A stretch of 64,000 nucleotides of DNA from Bostrychus sinensis (lineage: Eukaryota; Chordata; Actinopteri; Gobiiformes; Eleotridae). The DNA lies in assembly GCA_020698575.1 (NCBI GenBank), contig CM036245.1, forward strand, positions 3,621,609-3,685,608. Direction: 5' to 3'. The position numbers were made by a program, and so were the translations under genes. Numbering within the stretch: position 1 is the stretch's first letter; every line of letters starts with the position of its first letter. Below, in pieces: positions 56,476-64,000 of this stretch. The notes beneath the pieces were generated by a model that was given only the letters and a program-made list of their open reading frames with translations, did no database searches and was not told the origin of the DNA.

Positions 56476-59400
56476 GATTGATGCTGAACTCTCCCCCTTG
56501 AACTGCCACCTTATCGTGGTGGGGGAGTTTGAGTGCCCGAATGATCCTAGGAGCTATGTTGCCTGGGGCATTATGCCCCTGGTAGGGTCTCCCATGGCAA
56601 ACAGGTCCTAGGTGACGGGCCAGACTAAGAGCAGTTCATAAATCCCCTATGACCAGTTTAATATCGAGGACCGTGACGTCGCCCGGTATGGCGCAGCCGG
56701 GGCCCCACCCTGGAGCCAGGCCTGGGGTTGGGGCTCGAATGCGAGCACCTGGTGGCCGGGCCTTTGCCCATGGGGCCCGGCCGGGTACAACCCGAAAGAG
56801 CGACGTGGGCCCGACCTCCTGTGGGCTCACCACCCGCAGAGGTAGCCGTAGGGGACCGGTGCAATGTGGATCGGGCAGCAGTCGAAGGCGGGTGCCTCGA
56901 CGACCCGGTCCCCGGACACAGCTTCTTGCTGTAGGGACATGGAATGTCACCTCACTGGGGGGCAAGGAGCCTGAGCTTGTGCGGGAGGTTGAGAGATACC
57001 GGCTAGATATAGTCGGGCTCACCTCCACGCACAGCTTGGGCTCTGAAACCCAGCTCCTCGAGAGAGGTTGGACTCTCCACCACTCTGGCGTTGCCCGCGG
57101 TGAGAGGCGGCGGGCCGGTGTGGGCTTGCTCATAGCCCCCCAGCTCAGCCGCCATGTGTTGGAGTTTACCCCAGTAAACGAGAGGGTCGCGTCCCTACGC
57201 CTTCGGGTTGGGGACAGGTCTCTTGCTGTTGTTTGTGCCTACGGGCCAAATAGCAGTACAGAGTACCCGGCCTTCTTGGAGTCCCTGGGAGGTGTACTGG
57301 AAGGTGCACCGACTGGGGACCCCATTGTTTTGCTGGGAGACTTCAACGCCCACGTGGGCGACGACAGTGATACCTGGAGGGGTGTGAATGGGAAGAACGG
57401 CCTCCCCGATCTGAACCCGAATGGTGTTTTGTTATTGGACTTCTGTGCTAGTCACAGTTTGTCCATAACAAACACCATGTTCGAGCACAGGGGTGTCCAA
57501 AAGTGCACGTGGCACCAGGACACCCTAGGCCGGAGGTCGATGATCGACTTTGTAGTCGTGTCATCTGACCTTCGGCCGTGTGTTTTGGACACTCGGGTGA
57601 AGAGAGGGGCTGAGCTGTCAACCGATCACCACCTGGTGGTGAGTTGGATTCGCTGGCGGAGGAGGAGGCCAGACAGACTCGGCAGACCCAAACGTGTTGT
57701 GAGGGTCTGTTGGGAACGTCTGGCTGAGCCCTCTGTCAGAGGGGTCTTCAACTCCCACCTCCGGGAGAGCTTTGACCAGATCCCGAGGGAGGTTGGAGAC
57801 ATGGAGTCCGAGTGGACCATGTTCTCCACCTCTATTGTCAATGCGGCCGTTCGGAGCTGTGGTCGCAAAGTCTCTGGTGCCTGTCGTTGGCGGCAATCCC
57901 CGAACCCAGTGGTGGACACCGGAAGTAAGGGATGTCGTCAGGCTGAAGAAGGAGTCCTATCGAGCTTGGTTGGCTTGTGGGACTCCTGAAGCAGCTGATG
58001 GGTACCGGCAGGCCAAGCGTGCTGCAGCCCGGGCGGTTGTGGAGGCAAAAACTCGGGTCTGGGAAAAGTTCGGGGAGGCCATGGAGGAGGACTATCGGTT
58101 GGCCTCAAAGAAATTCTGGCAAACCGTCCGCCGCCTCAGGAGGGGGAAGCAGTGCTTCACCAACACTGTTTACAGTGGAGGTGGGGAGCTGTTGACCTCG
58201 ACTGGGGATGTTGTCGGGCGGTGGAAGGAATACTTTGAGGATCTCCTCAATCCCACCAACACGCCTTCCGTTGAGGAAGCAGAGGCTGGGGACTCAGAGG
58301 TGGACTTGTCCATCACTCAAGCTGAAGTCACTGAGGTGGTTGGAAAGCTCCTCAGTGGCAAGGCTCCGGGGGTGGATGAGATCCGTCCTGAGTACCTCAA
58401 GTCCCTGGATGTTGTGGGGCTGTCGTGGCTGACACGTCTCTGCAACATCGCATGGCGGTTGGGGACAGTGCCTCTGGACTGGCAGACCGGGGTGGTGGTC
58501 CCTCTTTTTAAGAAGGGGGACCGGAGGGTGTGTTCCAACTACAGGGGGATCACACTCCTCAGCCTCCCCGGGAAAGTCTATTCCAGGGTACTGGAGAGGA
58601 GAATTCGGCCGATAGTCGAACCTTGGATTCAGGAGGAACAATGCGGTTTTCGTCCTGGCCGTGGAACAGTGGACCAGCTCTACACCCTCTATCGGGTGCT
58701 CGAGGGTTCATGGGAGTTCGCCCATCCAGTCCACATGTGTTTTGTGGATTTGGAGAAGGCGTTCGACCATGTCCCTCGTAGCGTCCTGTGGGGGGTACTC
58801 TGGGAGTATGGGGTCCGGGGCCCTTTGCTAAGGGCTGTCCGGTCCCTGTATGACCGGAGCAGGAGCTTGGTCCGCATTGCCGGTTGTAAGTCAGACCTGT
58901 TTCCAGTGCATGTTGGACTCCGGCAGGGCTGTCCTTTGTCACCGGTTCTGTTCATTATTTTTATGGACAGAATTTCTAGGCGCAGCCAAGGGCCGGAGGG
59001 AGTCTGGTTTGGGAACCACAGGATTTCATCTCTGCTTTTTGCGGATGATGTTGTCCTGTTGGCTTCATCAAACCAGGACCTTCAGTGTGCACTGGGGCGG
59101 TTTGCGGCCGAGTGTGAAGCGGCTGGGATGAGAATCAGCACCTCCAAGTCCGAGGCCATGGTTCTCGACCGGAAAAGGGTGGCTTGCCCTCTCCAGGTTG
59201 GGGGAGAGTTCCTGCCTCAAGTGGAGGAGTTCAAGTATCTTGGGGTCTTGTTCACGAGTGAGGGAAGGATGGAGCGTGAGATCGACAGGCGGATCGGTGC
59301 AGCGTCTGCAGTAATGCGGTCGTTGTATCGGTCTGTTGTGGTAAAGAAGGAGCTGAGCCGAAAGGCGAAGCTCTCGATTTATCGGTCGATCTACGTTCCT

Positions 59401-59874
59401 ACTCTCACCTATGGTCATGAGCTTTGGGTCATGACCGAAAGGACAAGATCCCGGATACAAGCGGCCGAAATGAGTTTCCTCCGCAGGGTGGCTGGGCGCT
59501 CCCTTAGAGATAGGGTGAGAAGCTCTGTCACACGGGAGGAACTCGGAGTAGAGCCACTGCTCCTCCACATCGAGAGGAGTCAGTTGAGGTGGCTCGGGCA
59601 TCTGTTTCGGATGCCTCCTGGTCGCCTCCCTGGGGAGGTGTTCCGGGCATGTCCCACCGGGAGGAGGCCCCGGGGAAGACCTAGGACACGCTGGAGGGAC
59701 TATGTCTCTCGGCTGGCCTGGGAACGCCTTGGGGTGCCCCCGGTAGAGCTGGAGGAAGTGTCTGTGGATAGGGAAGTCTGGGCATCTTTGCTTAGACTGC
59801 TGCCTCCGCGACCCGGTCCCGGATAAGCGGAAGAAGATGGATGGATGGATGGATGGATGGATTGATGCTGAACT
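56476..59874 (+). mobile_element. RTE-like non-LTR retrotransposon, nearly intact
   Basis: The element (56491-59859) is flanked by GATTGATGCTGAACT on both sides (56476-56490, 59860-59874). The 5' UTR is short, the coding part runs from about 56649 to 59826, and the 3' end is GGATAAGCGGAAGAAGATGG plus ATGG repeats. Only one frame break is visible. The 15-bp perfect duplication and low decay indicate a young insertion. Confidence 0.92.
56649..59826 (+). pseudogene. LINE endonuclease-reverse transcriptase with one frameshift
   Basis: The first frame (56649-57989) holds the AP-type endonuclease: GTWNVTSLGGKE, GLTSTHSLGSETQ, VLLGDFNAHVGDDSDTW and STDHHLVVSWIRW. The second (to 59826, open from 57772) holds the reverse transcriptase: GKAPGVDEIRPEYL, PLFKKGDRRVCSNYRG, HMCFVDLEKAFDHV, LRQGCPLSPVLF and the YADD-box variant LLFADDVVLL. 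A C-terminal region follows with IQAAEMSFLRRVAGRSLRD and RGRPRTRW. The two frames change over near 57886, where this copy has one T more than the relative at 46173-49535 (GTCGTTGGCGG against GTCGTGGCGG form). Otherwise it would be a single protein of roughly a thousand residues. No restored form is given. Confidence 0.88.
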
Positions 59875-60130
59875 TAGTGATTTAGTTTTGTTGTATTTAT
59901 ATGTATATGTATTGTAGTGTATATTGATACGATGATATGAGCTGTTTTTGAGTTTTCCTTTCTTTGGCATTGAGCTGCTATGAACTATTGTATTTCTTGT
60001 ATATTGTTATTGTGGTATTGTGTGTGCTGTTGTGTGTAAAACATGTAATAAATATTGAGGAGATCCCAGGAAGAATAGCTACTGTTGTTTCAGTGGCCAG
60101 TTTGGATCTTAATAAACTAAACCTAACTAA

Positions 60131-60648
60131 ATATCATCATAATCTGCCATCACCATGTAAATAGGTATATAGCCTGTGTGGTTGTTTTGCACTGTTAATT
60201 TTATAGTTTATATTTTTAATGTTAAATATTTTTTTCTTGTTAATATTTTCTGTTGCACCTTTTTGTTAGTGATGCATGCTCACTTTATTTATGCTTTATG
60301 CACTTTACTCTGTATTAAGAGCTGCCAGACCAAGTGAATTTCTCCATTGTTAGATTAAAATGCAATCTAATCTTCTCTCTATTCGAAAACAAGACAAGAG
60401 TCACTTTTTCCACAAAGAGTTCTATTTTTTTTTTTTAAACATTGCATACAATACAGACTGTTGGCTATACATTACTTCAAAATAATCTTTTTTAACAGGT
60501 ATGTAACTGTCAATAATTTCAAACTTTTTATGTATTTAATGTAGAAAACTTCGGGCTCCCTGCAGTACCTTTATTTATTCATGTTTATAATCCAGGCCAA
60601 AGCTGCAATGTGTTTTCTCTTTATTTAATAATCTTGTGTATAAATGTG
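60131..60648. other. Intergenic AT-rich DNA
   Basis: No gene or recognised repeat. Confidence 0.4.
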
Positions 60649-61114
60649 GCGCACATTAGGGCTGCACAATATATCGCAAAATTATCATTATCGCAATATC
60701 AGCAAAGGCAATATCCGTATCGCAAGAATCTAAATATATCACAATAACGCTGTGGTCTTCCATCTGACAGAGATTTACACTGAAGAATCATTTTCCTCCA
60801 GAGCCTTTAAAGAACATGTGTTGTGACTAAATAAAAATGTTTAAAAAGTCCAGTTTTAGTGGTAATTTAATTAATTTAGTCACAGCTTAGCCTTGTTTTA
60901 TTCCTGGTTTAGTCTGTGTTAAGTTTTGATTTTGTCGCTGTTTTGACTTGTAAATACAGGAACTTACATTTTTGTAAAATGTAGTGAATTTAACTTACTA
61001 TGTTAGAAAAGTAGGCTCTATTTTCAAATATGGCAATAATATCATTATCGCAATTTTCAACATAGTTATCGAATATCGCATGTTTTCTCCATATCGTGCA
61101 GCCCTAGTACACAT
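60649..61114. mobile_element. Non-autonomous hAT-like transposon
   Basis: The element is 60657-61106 (450 bp), with ends TAGGGCTGCACAATAT and ATATCGTGCAGCCCTA. The flanks GCGCACAT and GTACACAT agree at six of eight bases, an aged hAT target duplication. The interior has runs of ATCGCAATAT-type words and no coding frame. Confidence 0.82.
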
Positions 61115-61171
61115 AATGAGTCAGATAAACTGACTTAAACCATTTTATTTCAATATCTTGGCTGTAATTGG

Positions 61172-62098
61172 TCACTTTCCGAAGAGCAGGGTTCTGAAGA
61201 CCAGGCGGATCTTGGCCATCTTGAGTCCGTAGACCAGAGGGTTGGCGAGTGGCTGGACGGTGAGCCAGTACAGCGACAGAAACACACGCAGCATGTTCGG
61301 CAAACTGCTCATGTTGAAGCGGCTCTGGACGATCTCAAAGAAGGCCCCCAAGGCGAAGTTGATGATGGAGAGGAGGTGTGGCGTGCAGGTGCTCAGGGCT
61401 TTCTGACGCGTTTGTCTGGATCCGCGGAAGCACACTCGGAGGATCCTGATGTACGTGTAGACGATGAACAGGATCAGGCCGAATATGACGGTGAACATGT
61501 GCGTCAGGCCAGCAATATTGTTGAGCCTGATGTCATTGCAGCTCAGTTTCACGATCCAGTAGTTATCGCAGTAAACTTTGGGGATTATGTTACTGCAGAA
61601 GGTCAGGTGCGCCGTCAGCCCATAGACGAACATTATGTTAGTGAGTAACGGGTAGCACCAGGTGAGCGCTGTCAGGACCGCGATTTTAGCGGGCGTCATG
61701 AGCGAGCCGTACTGAAGGGGCCGGCAGATGGCCAAGTAGCGGTCGTACGACATGACGGCGAGCATGGCGAACTCGATCCCGCCGTACGAGTACAGACCAA
61801 ACACCTGCAGCAGACACAGGGCGGCCGAGACCACGTGGACGTCCCGGAGGACCTGGGTCAGGAGTAACGGGAAGAACGACGTGCTGCCGTAGAGTTCGTT
61901 GAAGAACAAGCTGCAGAGGAACATGTACATGGGCTCGTGCAGAGTTCGGTTCAGACAGATGAGGACGATCAGCAGCAGGTTGGCCAGGAGGATGGCGCTG
62001 TACATCAGCAGCACGATCACGAAGAGCAGGTATTTCAGCGAACCAGTGTCGATGTAGGCGCCCAGGACGAAGTGAGTGAGTTCGGTCGAGTTTAGCAT
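61172..62098 (-). CDS. Odorant receptor, divergent GC-rich member (intact)
   Basis: A 308-residue receptor starting MLNSTELTHF (NST glycosylation site at 3-5). Motifs: LHEPMYMFL, SYDRYLAICRPLQY, ECL2 IPKVYCDNYWIV, KALSTCTPHLLSI and canonical ANPLVY in TM7. Its DNA is clearly more GC-rich than that of the other receptors, and its N-terminus is not homogenised with them (IDTGSLKYLLFVIVL). I choose ATG 62098 and not the upstream GTG at 62110, because the NSx spacing from Met then matches the family. It may be the oldest lineage of the cluster. The large frame on the overlapping strand positions is a by-product of the GC richness. Confidence 0.94.
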   Translation of the reverse strand: MLNSTELTHFVLGAYIDTGSLKYLLFVIVLLMYSAILLANLLLIVLICLNRTLHEPMYMFLCSLFFNELYGSTSFFPLLLTQVLRDVHVVSAALCLLQVFGLYSYGGIEFAMLAVMSYDRYLAICRPLQYGSLMTPAKIAVLTALTWCYPLLTNIMFVYGLTAHLTFCSNIIPKVYCDNYWIVKLSCNDIRLNNIAGLTHMFTVIFGLILFIVYTYIRILRVCFRGSRQTRQKALSTCTPHLLSIINFALGAFFEIVQSRFNMSSLPNMLRVFLSLYWLTVQPLANPLVYGLKMAKIRLVFRTLLFGK

Positions 62099-62124
62099 GG
62101 TCCGGTCCACATACGGTCACATTT

Positions 62125-62880
62125 ACCAGGTCTGGACCAGGACTAACACAGGACTCGACCAGGTTTCAAGTATTAAACTGATAGAAGCAATAATAAAACC
62201 AGGTCTATACACAGAAGTGTAACATGACAAAAACCAAAGGACTGAACCAGGTCTAAACCAGGACTAAACCAGGAGTAAACCAGGACTAACACAGGACTGG
62301 ACCAGGTTTAAAGTATTAAAATGATAGAAGCAGGAATAAAACAAGGTCTACACAAAGTCTAGAACATGTCCGAAACAGTATTGTACCAGGACAAAAACAG
62401 GTCTAACACAGGACTGAACCAGGCCTAAACCGGTTCACAGGACTGGACCAGGAGTAAACTATTAAAATGATAAAAGCAGGAATAAAACAAGGTCTACACA
62501 AAGTCTAGAACAGGTCTAACACAGAATTGTACCAGGACTGGACCAGGACAAAACCAGGTCTAACACAGAACTGTACCAGGATTAAACCAGGTCTAAAACA
62601 GGACTGTACCAAAACTAAACCAGATCTAAAACAGGACTGTACCAGGACTAAACCAGGAGTAAACCAGGAATATGCCAAAACTAAACCAGATCTAACACAG
62701 GACTACACCAGGTCTAACACAGGACTGGACCAGGACTAAACAAGGAGTAAACCAGGTCTAAACCAGGTCTAACACAGGACTACACCAGGTCAAACACAGG
62801 ACTGGACCAGGACTAAACAAGGAGTAAACCAGGACTAACTCAGGACTGGACCAGGACCAAACCAGGAGTAAAGAAAATAC
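62125..62880. repeat. Degenerate 11-bp tandem repeat (AAACCAGGNCT), largest array
   Basis: About 750 bases of units such as AAACCAGGTCT, AACACAGGACT, GGACCAGGACT and AAACCAGGAGT, with a few longer higher-order repeats (for example TAAAATGATAGAAGCAGGAA at 62317 with relatives near 62180 and 62463). It starts 27 bases upstream of the - strand receptor start codon. The 70-codon frame within it (QDCTKTKPDLK repeats) is not a gene. Confidence 0.9.
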
Positions 62881-64000
62881 CTAACAGTTGAAACATGTCC
62901 CATAAATGAATATAATTATGTTGTACATGAATATGAGGGTGTGACAAAAAAACACTTCATCTAAAAATAATAATAAAAATAAATATAATAATAAATATAT
63001 ATAATAACTTTAATTAACACTATTCTAAAACTGCATTCATAAACATGTGTACCTTCTTTAAAGGACTAGAATGAGCCTAAACCAGGTCTAAACCAGGACT
63101 TAAACAGCAGAAAAACAGAATAAAATCAGCACTAACCCAGGTCTAAACTGAGAAACAAAACAAGGACTAAACCTGGACTAAACATCAAACTTTCAGACCC
63201 AGAGCTGGATTCAAACAGGAACTAAACAGGGTCTAAATGAAACTACAGCAGGTCTGGGTACCATTTTGAAATACATTAAAGATAAATAAGTCCAAGTCTT
63301 AAACGTAAATATGAAAATATCTCTAAATAAATAATAGGAAAGTGTTTTCTACAGCACCTTCCATGTTACACAGTGCTGCACATTTACATCTGTATTCAGA
63401 CATAACAGAGCCTTTTAAACATTTAAACAAGAGCTCACAATTTAATGTAGAAAGAACAGCGATGGTCTAAAGTAGGACTAAAAACAATATAACACATAGA
63501 CTTCCTCAGATAAACACTAAACCAGCTCCAGTGTAGAGCATGACACAGTTAAAAACATGACCAATAAAAACATTTCATAATAAAATCTTCCAGAAAAAGC
63601 AGTGAAACTCTAAGGTAAACCCAGAGTAACGGCTTCAGCCCGAGCTCAGAGTTGAGAGAACGTGATGTTAAAATGGTTAAAGTACATGACATCTGAAGTC
63701 GCGAGTCTGAGATGAACTCAAAGGTAAACCAGAGGCAGAGACCAAGAGTCCCAGAGACCAGACTCGGGGAAAACTGTGTGAGCCTGACAGACGAGTGTGA
63801 GGGATTTAAACCTGAGCCAGAGCCCTGCCCCGAAACCTGCAGACGTCAGCCACTAATGCTCGAGAGGACAGAGGGTTCTTACTGCAGGACCACATTACTG
63901 TAAAACTTTATTTATGCATTTATGTATTTGATAGGGACAGCACACATTAATGCACATCTATTCAGACAGTGATAGATGTAACAATGCTAATTCCGTAGTT
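62881..64000. other. Right edge of the window, AT-rich with more 11-bp units
   Basis: A second smaller set of AAACCAGG-type units lies at 63065-63250. No gene, RNA or element end is seen in the rest. Confidence 0.45.

Larger units (their letters stand above)
56334..60130 (+). mobile_element. L2-like LINE 3' end, split by a later LINE insertion
   Basis: The first part (56334-56490) encodes AWNSLPRYLLLENIRKCFQK and LKLFLF, the typical C-terminus of L2/CR1-type reverse transcriptases. The second part (59875-60130) is the 3' UTR with CCCAGGAAGAATAGCTACTG and TGGATCTTAATAAAC. They are joined through the 15-bp duplication made by the LINE at 56491-59859. Confidence 0.75.

Noticed and set aside
59068..59970. 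A 300-codon frame antisense to the LINE
   Set aside because: It is the complement of the reverse transcriptase coding strand and has no domain of its own. The same shadow appears in the relative at 46 kb.
62527..62739. A 70-codon repeated frame rich in QDCTRTKP
   Set aside because: Translation of the 11-bp repeat, not conserved and without a plausible start context.

Overview
The window is from a ray-finned (teleost) fish genome. The evidence is a tandem cluster of fish-type odorant receptor genes with single-exon coding regions, set in a mosaic of repeats typical of teleosts: RTE-like, Rex1-like and L2-like LINEs, hAT, piggyBac, PIF/Harbinger-like and Tc1/mariner-like DNA elements, tRNA-derived SINEs and minisatellites. 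Nothing looks prokaryotic or viral. I cannot name the species.

Nine receptor genes are intact and two are broken. Group 1 lies on the + strand at the left: a frameshifted pseudogene (3970-4923) and four intact genes (8886-9836, 12328-13281, 16699-17649, 20581-21534). One intact gene lies on the - strand at 25192-26121. A receptor stump without its first half (28926-29336) ends exactly at a Harbinger-type transposon end. Group 2 lies on the + strand: 34293-35228, 38172-39107 and 52870-53790. A divergent, GC-rich receptor closes the cluster on the - strand at 61172-62098. All should encode seven-helix G-protein-coupled receptors of olfactory neurons. They are paralogues and not a pathway.

Between the genes, the region 42.6-50.0 kb is a piggyBac element with a decayed four-exon transposase. 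Inside it sits a complete LINE insertion with 14-bp target duplications. The region 55-60 kb holds a LINE relic, an L2-like tail and a nearly full-length RTE-like LINE with 15-bp target duplications and one frame-breaking base. Smaller elements with readable ends include two hAT-like elements with perfect 8-bp duplications, a third with imperfect ones, a solo LTR, a Tc1-like miniature element, a TTAA-type miniature element, a TA-flanked element and two Harbinger-like copies. A 33-bp minisatellite fills 50.7-51.5 kb, and a degenerate 11-bp repeat lies upstream of seven receptor genes.

The most interesting signals concern how the cluster evolves. The first 60-65 codons are nearly identical at the DNA level in eight of nine intact genes, on both strands and in both groups, while the rest diverges, which suggests gene conversion. 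Several receptors carry unusual NPxxY motifs. Short conserved blocks, tandem repeats and a possible splice acceptor touching the start codon sit upstream of the genes. I did not find a clearly new biological system.
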